Below, piece by piece: positions 20,331 through 29,271 of a stretch of 64,000 bases of DNA. A model generated the notes under the pieces. It searched no databases. It was given only the letters and a program-made list of their open reading frames with translations, and was not told the DNA's origin. The first letter of the stretch is position 1; the number at the start of each line of letters is the position of its first letter. A program made the translations under genes and the position numbers. This stretch comes from Enterobacter cloacae subsp. cloacae ATCC 13047 (lineage in GTDB: Bacteria > Pseudomonadota > Gammaproteobacteria > Enterobacterales > Enterobacteriaceae), in contig NC_014121.1 of NCBI RefSeq assembly GCF_000025565.1, positions 4,922,216 through 4,986,215 on the forward strand, read 5' to 3'.

Positions 20331-20957
20331 ATGCTTTGGTCATTTATCGCTGTCTGTTTTTCCGCATGGCTTTATGTCGATGCGTCATACCGCGGTCCGG
20401 CCTGGCAGCGCTGGTTGTTTAAACCCGTCACGCTGTTGCTGCTCCTGCTGCTTGCCTGGCAAGCGCCGATGTTTAACGCCATCAGCTACCTGGTCCTCGC
20501 CGGGCTGTGTGCTTCTCTGATTGGCGATGCCTTAACCCTGTTGCCGCGTCAGCGTCTGCTGTATGCCGTGGGGGCGTTCTTCCTGTCGCATCTGCTTTAC
20601 ACCATCTACTTTGCCAGCCAGATGACGCTATCCTTCTTCTGGCCGCTCCCGCTGGTGCTGCTGGTGATCGGCGCGCTGCTGATCGCGGTGATCTGGTCAC
20701 GCCTGGAAGAGATGCGTCTGCCCGTCTGCACGTTTATTGCCATGACGCTGGTGATGGTGTGGCTGGCCGGTGAACTGTGGTTCTTCCGCCCAACCTCACA
20801 GGCGATGTCCGCTTTCTTTGGCGCGGCGCTGCTGTTAATCGGCAATATCGTCTGGCTGGGCAGCCACTATCGCCGTCGTTTCCGGGCTGATAACGCGATT
20901 GCCTCCGCCTGTTACTTTGCGGGGCACTTCCTGATTGTGCGTTCGCTGTATATCTAA
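20331..20957 (+). CDS. yhhN: YhhN/TMEM86 family membrane protein
   Basis: A 208-residue protein with eight predicted membrane segments, same length as E. coli YhhN. The family includes human TMEM86B, a lysoplasmalogenase; conserved polar residues include GD in [10 protein letters not shown] near 66-75. The bacterial role in enterics, which lack plasmalogens, is unknown. CAGGGAGTTAAT precedes the ATG. Confidence 0.88.
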   Translation: MLWSFIAVCFSAWLYVDASYRGPAWQRWLFKPVTLLLLLLLAWQAPMFNAISYLVLAGLCASLIGDALTLLPRQRLLYAVGAFFLSHLLYTIYFASQMTLSFFWPLPLVLLVIGALLIAVIWSRLEEMRLPVCTFIAMTLVMVWLAGELWFFRPTSQAMSAFFGAALLLIGNIVWLGSHYRRRFRADNAIASACYFAGHFLIVRSLYI

Positions 20958-20964
20958 ATAAGCC

Positions 20965-20996
20965 TTGACTCTGGAGTCGACTCCAGAGTGTATGCT
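20965..20996 (+). promoter_or_regulatory. ZntR-controlled zntA promoter
   Basis: The -35 TTGACT (20965-20970) and -10 TATGCT (20991-20996) are 20 bases apart, the over-long spacer used by MerR-family activators. The spacer holds a perfect 22-bp palindrome built of ACTCTGGAGTC and its complement (20968-20989). This matches the E. coli ZntR operator almost exactly. Confidence 0.95.
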
Positions 20997-21033
20997 GCGG
21001 TTAATGAGAAAATTATCATTACCGGAGAGTGCC

Positions 21034-23208
21034 ATGTCGACTCCAGAAACACCTAAAAAAGCCCCACAATTTTCAGCATTTAAGCTCAGCCCGGTGCCAG
21101 CGAAAGATGACTGCTGCTGTGACGGGGCATGCGAAACGCAAAACGCGCAGCCGCTGCCTGAAAGCGGAAACCATTACAGCTGGGTGGTTGACGGCATGGA
21201 TTGCGCGGCCTGCGCCCGCAAAGTCGAAAATGCGGTAAAACAGATCCCCGGCGTCAGCCACGTGCAGGTGCGCTTTGCGACCGAAAAACTGCTGGTCAGC
21301 GCCGAGAGTGACGTCAGCGAGCAGGTTGTGTCCGCGGTCAGCCAGGCCGGTTATTCCCTGCGTAGCGAAACGGCCCCCGCCGAAAAAACCGCTCCGCTGC
21401 GAGAAAATCTGCCCCTTATCGCGCTCGTGATGATGATGGCCCTGAGCTGGGGTCTGGAGCAGATCAACCAGCCGTTTGGCAATCTGGCGTTTATCGCCAC
21501 CACGCTTGTCGGGTTGTATCCCATTGCCCGTCAGGCGCTGCGGCTGATGAAAAGCGGCAGCTGGTTCGCCATCGAAACGCTGATGAGCGTGGCGGCTATC
21601 GGCGCGCTGTTCATTGGTGCCACAGCGGAAGCGGCCATGGTGCTGCTGCTGTTCTTAATTGGCGAACGTCTTGAAGGCTGGGCGGCAAGCCGGGCGCGTA
21701 AAGGGGTCAGCGCCCTGATGGCGCTTAAGCCTGAAACCGCCACACGAGTAGCCGGAAACGAACGCCAGACGGTGGCCATTAACGCGCTGCGTCCGGGCGA
21801 TGTGATTGAAGTCGCTGCCGGAGGACGCCTGCCTGCGGACGGTACCCTGCTCACCGCCACCGCGAGCTTCGACGAAAGCGCCCTCACCGGGGAGTCAATT
21901 CCGGTTGAACGCACGGCCGGTGAAAAAGTACCTGCGGGCGCCACCAGTGTCGACCGTCTGGTCCAGCTCACGGTACTTTCCGAACCCGGTGACAGCGCCA
22001 TCGACCGTATCCTGAAGCTGATCGAAGAGGCCGAGGAGCGTCGCGCCCCCGTCGAGCGATTTATTGACCGCTTCAGCCGGATTTACACCCCCGCCATCAT
22101 GCTGGTTGCCCTGCTGGTCACTATCGTTCCGCCGCTGTTCTTTGGCGCGCCGTGGGAAGGCTGGATTTATAAAGGTCTGACCCTGCTGCTGATTGGCTGT
22201 CCGTGTGCGCTAGTGATCTCCACCCCGGCGGCCATTACCTCCGGTCTGGCGGCAGCGGCACGTCGTGGCGCCCTGATAAAAGGCGGCGCGGCGCTGGAAC
22301 AGTTAAGCCAGGTGCAGCAGGTGGCGTTCGATAAAACCGGCACGCTGACCGTCGGCAAGCCGCAGGTCACCGGCGTGTATCCGCAGGATATCGGTGAAGA
22401 TGAACTGCTTACGCTGGCCGCCGCCGTAGAGCAGGGTTCCACTCACCCGCTGGCGCAGGCGATTGTGCGTGAAGCGCAGTCGCGCGGGCTGGCCATTCCG
22501 GCGGCAACGGCGCAGCGGGCGCTGGTCGGGTCCGGGATTGAGGCCGACATCGACGGTAAAAAGGTGCTGATTGTCGCGGCGGGTAAATCTTCTAACTCAG
22601 AGGTTGAGGCGTTAGAACAGACCGGACAAACTGTAGTAACCGTCATGCAGGACGGCATCGCCAAAGGCATGCTGGCACTGCGCGATACCCTGCGTGATGA
22701 TGCGAAAGAGGCCGTCGCGGCGCTCCATCAGTTGGGCGTCCAGGGTGTGATCCTCACCGGCGATAACCCGCGCGCCGCCGCCGCGATTGCCGGAGAGCTG
22801 GGGCTGGACTTTAAGGCCGGATTACTGCCTGCGGACAAGGTCAGTGCCGTGACGGAGCTGAACAGCCATGCTCCGCTGGCGATGATCGGCGACGGAATCA
22901 ACGATGCGCCAGCGATGAAAGCATCCACCATCGGGATTGCCATGGGCAGTGGTACCGACGTGGCGCTGGAAACCGCCGATGCCGCGCTCACCCATAACCG
23001 CCTGACCGGGCTGGCGCAGATGATTTCCCTGGCACGCGCCACGCGCGCCAATATTCGCCAGAACATCAGTATCGCCCTGGGGCTGAAAGGGATTTTCCTC
23101 GTCACCACCCTGCTCGGCATCACCGGGCTGTGGCTGGCGGTGCTGGCGGATACCGGCGCGACGGTGCTGGTGACGGCCAACGCGCTCCGCTTACTGCGAC
23201 GCAAATAA
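21034..23208 (+). CDS. zntA: Zn/Cd/Pb-exporting P1B-type ATPase ZntA
   Basis: Exports Zn(II), Cd(II) and Pb(II) across the inner membrane. The ATG at 21034 after CGGAGAGTGCC gives 724 residues. An N-terminal Cys cluster (CCCDGAC, near 28-34) precedes the GMDCAAC metal-binding domain (Cys57, Cys60). The membrane CPC motif is at 389-391, the phosphorylated Asp in DKTGT at 433, and GDGINDAP closes the P domain. The longer upstream frame reads through the promoter itself and cannot be coding. Confidence 0.97.
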   Translation: MSTPETPKKAPQFSAFKLSPVPAKDDCCCDGACETQNAQPLPESGNHYSWVVDGMDCAACARKVENAVKQIPGVSHVQVRFATEKLLVSAESDVSEQVVSAVSQAGYSLRSETAPAEKTAPLRENLPLIALVMMMALSWGLEQINQPFGNLAFIATTLVGLYPIARQALRLMKSGSWFAIETLMSVAAIGALFIGATAEAAMVLLLFLIGERLEGWAASRARKGVSALMALKPETATRVAGNERQTVAINALRPGDVIEVAAGGRLPADGTLLTATASFDESALTGESIPVERTAGEKVPAGATSVDRLVQLTVLSEPGDSAIDRILKLIEEAEERRAPVERFIDRFSRIYTPAIMLVALLVTIVPPLFFGAPWEGWIYKGLTLLLIGCPCALVISTPAAITSGLAAAARRGALIKGGAALEQLSQVQQVAFDKTGTLTVGKPQVTGVYPQDIGEDELLTLAAAVEQGSTHPLAQAIVREAQSRGLAIPAATAQRALVGSGIEADIDGKKVLIVAAGKSSNSEVEALEQTGQTVVTVMQDGIAKGMLALRDTLRDDAKEAVAALHQLGVQGVILTGDNPRAAAAIAGELGLDFKAGLLPADKVSAVTELNSHAPLAMIGDGINDAPAMKASTIGIAMGSGTDVALETADAALTHNRLTGLAQMISLARATRANIRQNISIALGLKGIFLVTTLLGITGLWLAVLADTGATVLVTANALRLLRRK

Positions 23209-23224
23209 CACGCAATGCACGCCT

Positions 23225-23254
23225 GGCCGGGTAAAGCGTAACGGCAACCCGGCC
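23225..23254. terminator. REP-like hairpin after zntA
   Basis: GGCCGGGT (23225-23232) and ACCCGGCC (23247-23254) form a perfect 8-bp stem with a 14-base loop. The flanks (GCCTGGCC, AAAGCGTAACGG) resemble a degenerate single REP. The following TTCCCTTCTC is a weak T-run, so termination is possible but not certain. Confidence 0.55.
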
Positions 23255-23404
23255 TTCCCTTCTCAAAAATCTAAACCAGCGTTTCAGAAATTCACGCTTT
23301 TGTGAGGCGCTTCACCTCCGTTTTCCAGTCCATAGTGTAATTTTTAAACGTACAAAACTAAAACACCGTTTTAACACTTACCTCACTACCCTGGAGTTGA
23401 CTTG

Positions 23405-24376
23405 ATGAAAACGACCCTCAAGCCGTTACTGGCCGCTCTGTGTCTGTCTGCTTTTGCCTGCTCCGTTTCTGCGCAAACCATTAAAGCCGCCGATGTGCAT
23501 CCTGAAGGCTACCCGAACGTGGTAGCCGTACAGCACATGGGGGAGAAACTCAAACAACAAACCGACGGCAAGCTGGAGATCAAGGTCTTTCCCGGCGGCG
23601 TGCTCGGGGATGAAAAGCAGATGATTGAACAGGCGCAGATGGGGGCGATCGACATGATCCGTGTCTCCATGGCTCCGGTGGCGGCGATCCTGCCCGATAT
23701 TGAAGTCTTTACCCTGCCCTATGTGTTCCGCGATGAAGACCACATGCACAAAGTCATCGACGGCGATATCGGCAAGCAGATTGGCGACAAACTGACCGCC
23801 AACCCCAAATCGCGGCTGGTGTTTCTCGGCTGGATGGATTCCGGCACCCGTAACCTGATCACCAAAACGCCGATCGTCAAACCGGAGGATCTGAAAGGCA
23901 AAAAAATCCGCGTTCAGGGAAGCCCGGTGGCGCTGGCGACACTGAAAGACATGGGGGCTAACTCGGTGGCGATGGGGGTCAGTGAGGTCTACAGCGGCAT
24001 GCAGACCGGCGTAATCGACGGCGCTGAGAATAATCCGCCGACCTTCATCGCCCATAACTATATGCCGATCGCCAAAAACTATACCCTCAGCGGCCACTTC
24101 ATTACCCCGGAAATGCTGCTCTACTCAAAAGTGAAATGGGACAAGCTCAGCGCAGACGAACAGCAGAAAATCCTGACCCTGGCGCGCGAAGCGCAGTTCG
24201 AACAGCGCAAGCTGTGGCAGGCCTATAACGCCGAGGCGCTGGCGAAGATGAAAGCCGGTGGCGTGCAGTTCCACGAGATCGACAAATCGGTATTTATCAA
24301 AGCCACAGAGCCGGTGCGCGCGCAGTATGGCGAAAAGCATCAGGACCTGATGAAAGCCATTGCTGACGTTCAGTAA
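23405..24376 (+). CDS. TRAP transporter periplasmic solute-binding protein (DctP family)
   Basis: Receptor of a TRAP importer for an organic acid. The ATG at 23405, after CTGGAGTTGACTTG, gives 323 residues with a 23-residue signal peptide ending CSVSA. The DctP fold signatures are present: FPGGVLGDEKQMIEQAQ near 62-78, and the LKGKKIRVQGSPV strand near 163-175 whose Arg normally binds the ligand carboxylate. YSGMQTGVIDGAENNP follows. Substrate cannot be read from sequence; C4-dicarboxylates and sugar acids are the common ligands. It heads an operon with the Q and M subunits. Confidence 0.9.
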   Translation: MKTTLKPLLAALCLSAFACSVSAQTIKAADVHPEGYPNVVAVQHMGEKLKQQTDGKLEIKVFPGGVLGDEKQMIEQAQMGAIDMIRVSMAPVAAILPDIEVFTLPYVFRDEDHMHKVIDGDIGKQIGDKLTANPKSRLVFLGWMDSGTRNLITKTPIVKPEDLKGKKIRVQGSPVALATLKDMGANSVAMGVSEVYSGMQTGVIDGAENNPPTFIAHNYMPIAKNYTLSGHFITPEMLLYSKVKWDKLSADEQQKILTLAREAQFEQRKLWQAYNAEALAKMKAGGVQFHEIDKSVFIKATEPVRAQYGEKHQDLMKAIADVQ

Positions 24377-24387
24377 ACGGAGAACGT

Positions 24388-24897
24388 ATGTCCGAACTCT
24401 ACCTGAAGTGGATGGACCGGCTGTATCTGCTCGCCATGGGCGTAGCGGGATGCGCGCTGCTGGTCATGACGGTGGTGATCCCGATTGGCATCTTCTCGCG
24501 CTATGTGCTGAATCGCGGTGAATCCTGGCCGGAGCCGATTGCCATCATCTGCATGGTGACCTTTACGTTTATCGGCGCGGCGGTGAGCTACCGTGCCGGG
24601 TCACACATCGCGGTGAACATGCTGACCGACCGACTGCCGGACATGCTGAAAACAGCGTGTGCGCGCGTGGTGGATCTGCTGATGCTGCTGATCTCGCTGA
24701 TTATGTTCTGGTACAGCTACTGGCTGTGTGTCGAGCTCTGGGAGCAGCCGGTCGCCGAGTTTCCGATCCTGACGTCAGGGGAGAGTTATCTGCCGCTGCC
24801 GATTGGTTCTGCGGTGCTGATCCTGTTTGTCATTGAACGTCTGCTGTTTGGCTCACAGGAAAACCGTCCTGTGGTGCTGATCGGCAACCACAGTTAA
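24388..24897 (+). CDS. TRAP transporter small permease (DctQ family)
   Basis: Small four-span membrane subunit of the TRAP system, 169 residues. Conserved features: SRYVLNRGESWPEPIA near 36-51 in the first loop and the RAGSHIAVNML stretch near 70-80. It forms the Na+-coupled membrane complex with the M subunit. It begins 11 bases after the DctP gene, with GGAGAACGT as ribosome site. Confidence 0.9.
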   Translation: MSELYLKWMDRLYLLAMGVAGCALLVMTVVIPIGIFSRYVLNRGESWPEPIAIICMVTFTFIGAAVSYRAGSHIAVNMLTDRLPDMLKTACARVVDLLMLLISLIMFWYSYWLCVELWEQPVAEFPILTSGESYLPLPIGSAVLILFVIERLLFGSQENRPVVLIGNHS

Positions 24898-24907
24898 GGG
24901 GTGAACA

Positions 24908-26194
24908 ATGGATGCATTCGTTTTGTTATTCACCCTCGCCATTTTGCTGGCGCTGGGTATGCCGGTGGCGTTTGCCGTCGGCTTAAGCGCCGTCGCGGGC
25001 GCGTTGTGGATCGAGTTACCGCTCGAAGCGCTGATGATCCAGATCACCAGCGGGGTTAACAAATTTACCCTGCTGGCGATCCCGTTTTTCATCCTGGCGG
25101 GGGCGATCATGGCGGAAGGCGGCATCGCCCGACGGCTGGTGAATTTCGCGTATGTCTTTGTCGGTTTTATTCGCGGCGGGCTGTCGCTGGTGAATATCGT
25201 GGCCTCCACCTTTTTCGGCGCGATTTCCGGTTCATCGGTGGCGGATACGGCCTCCATCGGCAGCGTGATGATCCCGGAGATGGAGAGAAAGGGGTATCCC
25301 CGCGAGTATGCGGCGGCGGTCACCGCCAGCGGGTCGGTGCAGGCGATTTTAATCCCGCCTAGCCACAACTCGGTGATCTACTCGCTGGCCGCAGGCGGTA
25401 CGGTCTCCATTGCCACGCTGTTTATCGCAGGCGTGCTGCCGGGGCTGCTGCTGGGACTGTGCCTGATGACGCTGTGTCTGTGCTTTGCCCATAAGCGCGG
25501 CTATCCAAAAGGCGAAAAGATCCCCTTTAAACAGGCGCTGAAGATTTTGCTGGACGCTCTCTGGGGGCTGATGACGGTGGTAATTATCCTCGGCGGGATC
25601 ATGTCCGGGATATTTACCGCCACCCAATCCGCGGCGGTCGCCTGTCTGTGGGCATTCTTTGTCACCATGTTTATCTACCGCGACTACACGTGGAGCGAAC
25701 TGCCGAAGTTGATGTGCCGGACGGTCAAAACGGTCACTATCGTGATGATCTTGATTGGCTTTGCGGCGGCGTTTGGCGCGGTGATGACCTACATGCAGTT
25801 GCCTATGCGCATTACGGCGTTCTTCACCTCGCTCTCGGATAACAAGTACGTGATCCTGATGTACCTCAACATCATGCTGCTGCTGATTGGCACCCTGATG
25901 GATATGGCGCCGATTATTCTGATCCTGACGCCGGTGCTGTTGCCGGTGACCCAGTCGCTTGGGATCGACCCGGTCCATTTCGGGATGATCATGATGGTGA
26001 ATCTGGGGATCGGGCTTATCACGCCGCCGGTAGGATCGGTGCTGTTTGTGGCCAGTGCGGTAAGCAAGCAGAAAATCGAACATGTGGTACGCGCGATGCT
26101 ACCGTTTTACGGCATGCTGCTGCTGGTGCTGGGAATGGTAACGTACATCCCGGCGATTTCGCTGTGGCTGCCGGGATTGTTAGGCATGCAGTAA
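24908..26194 (+). CDS. TRAP transporter large permease (DctM family)
   Basis: Large membrane subunit carrying the transport path, 428 residues with about 12 spans. Family motifs are clear: GMPVAFAVGLSA near 16-27, FILAGAIMAEGG near 61-72, SGSSVADTASIGSVMIPEM near 100-118 and NLGIGLITPPVGSVLF near 365. The operon of three is inserted between zntA and tusA, neighbours that are close in E. coli, so it is an accessory addition. No regulator gene is linked. Confidence 0.92.
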   Translation: MDAFVLLFTLAILLALGMPVAFAVGLSAVAGALWIELPLEALMIQITSGVNKFTLLAIPFFILAGAIMAEGGIARRLVNFAYVFVGFIRGGLSLVNIVASTFFGAISGSSVADTASIGSVMIPEMERKGYPREYAAAVTASGSVQAILIPPSHNSVIYSLAAGGTVSIATLFIAGVLPGLLLGLCLMTLCLCFAHKRGYPKGEKIPFKQALKILLDALWGLMTVVIILGGIMSGIFTATQSAAVACLWAFFVTMFIYRDYTWSELPKLMCRTVKTVTIVMILIGFAAAFGAVMTYMQLPMRITAFFTSLSDNKYVILMYLNIMLLLIGTLMDMAPIILILTPVLLPVTQSLGIDPVHFGMIMMVNLGIGLITPPVGSVLFVASAVSKQKIEHVVRAMLPFYGMLLLVLGMVTYIPAISLWLPGLLGMQ

Positions 26195-26199
26195 GGGGG

Positions 26200-26442
26200 T
26201 TACCCCTTGCGGATCAAATACCGGTACGGCAGCGCTTCGGTCTGCTGTGCCACCAGTTCATGCTCCATAAAGGTACAAAAACCGGGGATATCGCGGGTGG
26301 TTGCCGGATCGTCAGCGATGATCAGCAGCGTTTCGCCGGTTTGCATATTGCGCACGGTTTTGCGCACCATCATTACCGGCTCAGGGCAGCGGAGGCCCTG
26401 CGCATCAAGGGTGTGGTCTGGAGTGGAAAACAGATCGGTCAT
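26200..26442 (-). CDS. tusA: sulfur carrier protein TusA
   Basis: Receives persulfide sulfur from IscS and passes it to TusBCD for 2-thiolation of tRNA wobble uridine, and also feeds Moco synthesis. The ATG at MTDLFSTPD gives 80 residues (E. coli 81). The catalytic Cys is in [12 protein letters not shown] (Cys19). Lies convergent with the TRAP operon (5-base gap) and divergent from yhhQ. Confidence 0.95.
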   Translation of the reverse strand: MTDLFSTPDHTLDAQGLRCPEPVMMVRKTVRNMQTGETLLIIADDPATTRDIPGFCTFMEHELVAQQTEALPYRYLIRKG

Positions 26443-26530
26443 GGTGTTCTCGGTCAGATAAAAACGGCTGTAGTTTACGCCCCGTAGCCAGCAATGCAAA
26501 CCAGGTTAACGGTTGCGTAAAAACTAACCA

Positions 26531-26558
26531 TTGCATTGTCCTGCCAAAGCAGTATCAT
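26531..26558 (+). promoter_or_regulatory. predicted sigma-70 promoter of yhhQ
   Basis: TTGCAT (26531-26536), 16 bases, TATCAT (26553-26558). A start near 26565 would place the riboswitch directly at the 5' end of the mRNA. Confidence 0.5.
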
Positions 26559-26570
26559 GCTGCGGTTTTT

Positions 26571-26604
26571 ATTGGGTTCCCTCACCCCAACGTATAAAAA
26601 GGTC
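26571..26604 (+). ncRNA. preQ1-I type riboswitch in the yhhQ leader
   Basis: TTGGG (26572-26576), 9-base loop TTCCCTCAC, CCCAA (26586-26590), then the A-rich tail CGTATAAAAAGG. This is the layout of the class I preQ1 H-type pseudoknot: a 5-bp stem, a C-containing loop and an A-rich tail whose last bases pair back into the loop (here CC with GG at 26601-26602). The AAGG is also the Shine-Dalgarno for the ATG at 26610, so ligand binding would hide it and shut off translation of the queuosine-precursor transporter. Confidence 0.75.
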
Positions 26605-26609
26605 ACAAT

Positions 26610-27275
26610 ATGACGCCGTTTTCTGAATCGCAGCGCGTAAAAGCGTTGTTCTGGCTTTCGCTTTTTCATCTGCTGGTGATCACCTCCAGTAACTATCTGG
26701 TGCAGCTGCCGATCGCCATCTTTGGTTTCCATACCACCTGGGGCGCGTTCAGCTTCCCGTTTATTTTTCTCGCCACCGATCTGACCGTGCGTATTTTTGG
26801 CGCACCGCTGGCTCGCCGCATTATTTTTGCGGTCATGCTGCCGGCGCTGTTCGTGTCGTACGTTATTTCCTCCCTGTTTTACATGGGAAGCTGGCAGGGC
26901 TTTGAGGCGTTAACCCACTTCAACCTGTTTGTTGCCCGAATCGCTACTGCAAGCTTTATGGCCTATGCGCTGGGGCAGATCCTCGACGTGCACGTATTTA
27001 ACCGCCTGCGTCAGAATCACCGCTGGTGGATGGCCCCCACCGCCTCGACGCTGTTCGGCAACGTCAGCGATACGCTGGCCTTCTTCTTCATTGCCTTCTG
27101 GCACAGCCCGGATGCGTTTATGGCCGAACACTGGATGGAAATTGCGCTGGTGGACTACTGCTTCAAGGTGCTTATCAGCATTGTCTTCTTCCTGCCGATG
27201 TACGGCGTGCTGCTGAATATGCTGCTGAAAAGACTGGCAGATAAATCTGAAATCACAGCATTGCAGGCTGGTTAA
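26610..27275 (+). CDS. yhhQ: queuosine precursor (preQ0/preQ1) transporter YhhQ
   Basis: COG1738 family importer of 7-deazaguanine precursors for tRNA queuosine, 221 residues with six membrane spans. Conserved blocks include FPFIFLATDLTVRIFG near 50-65 and the GNVSDTLAFF stretch near 149-158. E. coli YhhQ has been shown to salvage preQ0 and preQ1. The riboswitch-like leader supports the assignment. Confidence 0.93.
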   Translation: MTPFSESQRVKALFWLSLFHLLVITSSNYLVQLPIAIFGFHTTWGAFSFPFIFLATDLTVRIFGAPLARRIIFAVMLPALFVSYVISSLFYMGSWQGFEALTHFNLFVARIATASFMAYALGQILDVHVFNRLRQNHRWWMAPTASTLFGNVSDTLAFFFIAFWHSPDAFMAEHWMEIALVDYCFKVLISIVFFLPMYGVLLNMLLKRLADKSEITALQAG

Positions 27276-27347
27276 GGGTTCGCTTTATCAGTTGTGATAA
27301 GATGGACAAATGAGCCGTTATGGCCGTTTATCGAAAGGAAGAAGTCA

Positions 27348-27905
27348 ATGCGCAATCTGGTTAAATATGTCGGGATTGGCCTGCTGGTTGTCGGCCTTGC
27401 AGCCTGTGATAACAGCGACACGAAAACGCCTGCTCAGGGCGCGTCTGCAGAGAGCAACGCAACCGGTCAGCCGGTGAACCTGCTGGACGGTAAACTCAGC
27501 TTCTCTCTGCCAGCGGATATGACTGACCAGAGCGGCAAGCTGGGTACCCAGGCGAACAACATGCACGTCTATTCCGATGCAACCGGGCAGAAAGCGGTGA
27601 TTGTGATTGTGGGCGACGATACCAGCGAAGACCTGGCCGTGCTGTCCAAACGTCTGGAAGATCAGCAGCGCAGCCGCGACCCGCAGCTGCAGGTGGTGAC
27701 GAACAAGTCCATCGAACTGAAAGGCCACACGCTGCAGCAGCTGGACAGCATTATCTCTGCAAAAGGTCAGACAGCTTACTCTTCCGTGGTGCTGGGTAAG
27801 GTTGATAACAAACTGCTGACCCTGCAGATCACCCTGCCAGCGGAAGATCAGCAGAAAGCGCAGACTGCCGCTGAAAACATCATCAACACCATCGTGATTC
27901 AGTAA
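27348..27905 (+). CDS. dcrB: lipoprotein DcrB
   Basis: Inner-membrane lipoprotein needed for phage C1 and C6 DNA entry in E. coli and linked to lipoprotein maturation. The ATG at MRNLVKYVG gives 185 residues, the E. coli length. A lipobox (VVGLAAC, Cys20) is followed by DNSDTK and a folded domain from about residue 45. GAAAGGAAGAAGTCA precedes the start. An inverted repeat TTATCA-GTTG-TGATAA (27285-27300) lies in the promoter region. Confidence 0.93.
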   Translation: MRNLVKYVGIGLLVVGLAACDNSDTKTPAQGASAESNATGQPVNLLDGKLSFSLPADMTDQSGKLGTQANNMHVYSDATGQKAVIVIVGDDTSEDLAVLSKRLEDQQRSRDPQLQVVTNKSIELKGHTLQQLDSIISAKGQTAYSSVVLGKVDNKLLTLQITLPAEDQQKAQTAAENIINTIVIQ

Positions 27906-27909
27906 CACG

Positions 27910-29127
27910 TCAGGATGATGACGTGGCCTCCGGTGCCTGCACCGGAGGCCATTTTTTTAGCCGCCACGTGAGCATCAGGGCCATCACCACCAGACCCGCA
28001 GCCGCAAGATAGATAACCGGCACGCCTGCCCAGGCCATGACCAGCCCAGCCAGCGGCCCGGTAATGCCCAACGACATATCCATAAACACCGTGTAGGTTG
28101 CCAGCGCCGCCCCCTGATTCTGCGGCGGCACGGCTTTCACCGCCACCACACCCAGCGCCGGGAAGACCAGCGAAAAACCGGCTCCGGCGAATAACACGCC
28201 AACTTTTGCCATCCACGGCGCGGTCGCTATACCGGTCAGCAGCAGCCCGACAATCTCAACCGCAAAGCAGATCATCGCCACATTCAGCCCGCCCAGGCGG
28301 TTAATACCGTTCGGGAAGAGCAAACGGGCACCCACAAACGCACAGCTGAACAGGGTTAACGCAAAGGCCGCCCCATCCCAGCCTTTGGCGTCATAAAACA
28401 GCGTGATAAAGGTGGCGATCACCCCAAAGCCGGTGGTTGCCAGCGCCAGTGCCATACCATACGGCCAGACGCGCCCCAGCACTGCCCGGAACGGCAGCGG
28501 TTTACCTTTGCTGGCCTTCACTTTCGGGCGCGGCAGGGCAAACAGGATCGCCACCAGCGCGACCACCATAATGGTGCCCGCCAGCCCGTACAGTCCGCCA
28601 TACGCATAGCACATCACCCCAAGCGGGGCGCCAAGCGCCATTGCCCCGTAGGTGACAATGCCGTTCCAGGAGATCACCCGGCCAATGTGCGGTGCCCCGA
28701 CCACGCCTACGCCCCACAGCGTCGAGCCGGTTCCTGCCAGGCTTTGCCCAATACCGAGGATCACCCGGCCCAGGCACAGCAGCACCAGGCTGACCAACGG
28801 CCAGTGGCTGGTCGTTGCCGCCAGCAGGTAACTCAGGCCACTGAGAAAACAGCCGCATAATCCTGTGATCACAATGCTCTTCGGCCCGAACAGATCCGCG
28901 TAGCGACCCGCATGCGGGCGACTCAACAGCGTGGCGAAGTACTGCAGGCTAATCACCAGCCCCGCCCAGAATGCGCTAAACCCCATCACGTCATGCACAT
29001 AGCCCGGCAACACCGCCAGCGGCAGGCCAATCGTCAGATAACTGGCAAAGTTAAAAATCACAACGGAGACAATGCGCAGATTAAGGCGTAATCCGCTTAA
29101 TGCCGGTTCGGCGGCGGGTTCGGGCAT
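27910..29127 (-). CDS. yhhS: MFS transporter YhhS
   Basis: Twelve-span major facilitator of 405 residues, same length as E. coli YhhS, an efflux-type protein linked there to arabinose export and glyphosate tolerance on overexpression. The MFS loop 2-3 signature is SRPHAGRYADLFGPK near 69-83. GQSLAGTGSTLWGVG near 125 marks the TM5 region. Its last codons overlap the dcrB terminator hairpin. Confidence 0.93.
   Translation of the reverse strand: MPEPAAEPALSGLRLNLRIVSVVIFNFASYLTIGLPLAVLPGYVHDVMGFSAFWAGLVISLQYFATLLSRPHAGRYADLFGPKSIVITGLCGCFLSGLSYLLAATTSHWPLVSLVLLCLGRVILGIGQSLAGTGSTLWGVGVVGAPHIGRVISWNGIVTYGAMALGAPLGVMCYAYGGLYGLAGTIMVVALVAILFALPRPKVKASKGKPLPFRAVLGRVWPYGMALALATTGFGVIATFITLFYDAKGWDGAAFALTLFSCAFVGARLLFPNGINRLGGLNVAMICFAVEIVGLLLTGIATAPWMAKVGVLFAGAGFSLVFPALGVVAVKAVPPQNQGAALATYTVFMDMSLGITGPLAGLVMAWAGVPVIYLAAAGLVVMALMLTWRLKKWPPVQAPEATSSS
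27925..27958 (+). terminator. dcrB terminator inside the yhhS 3' coding end
   Basis: GGCCTCCGGTG-CCTG-CACCGGAGGCC forms an 11-bp perfect stem followed by ATTTTTTT on the plus strand, 20 bases past the dcrB stop. The same bases encode the final 16 or so residues of yhhS on the other strand. Confidence 0.92.
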
Positions 29128-29271
29128 GAGGTTTTACCTGGATTTTTGCAACAGTGTTTCACTATTACCACGACGCCAGCAGAAAATCAGCAGCGACTTT
29201 CAGATTAACGGTGCCAGACGAAGCGAAACCCGCGCACTACACTTAACGGGCAATCACATTAAGGAACACGA

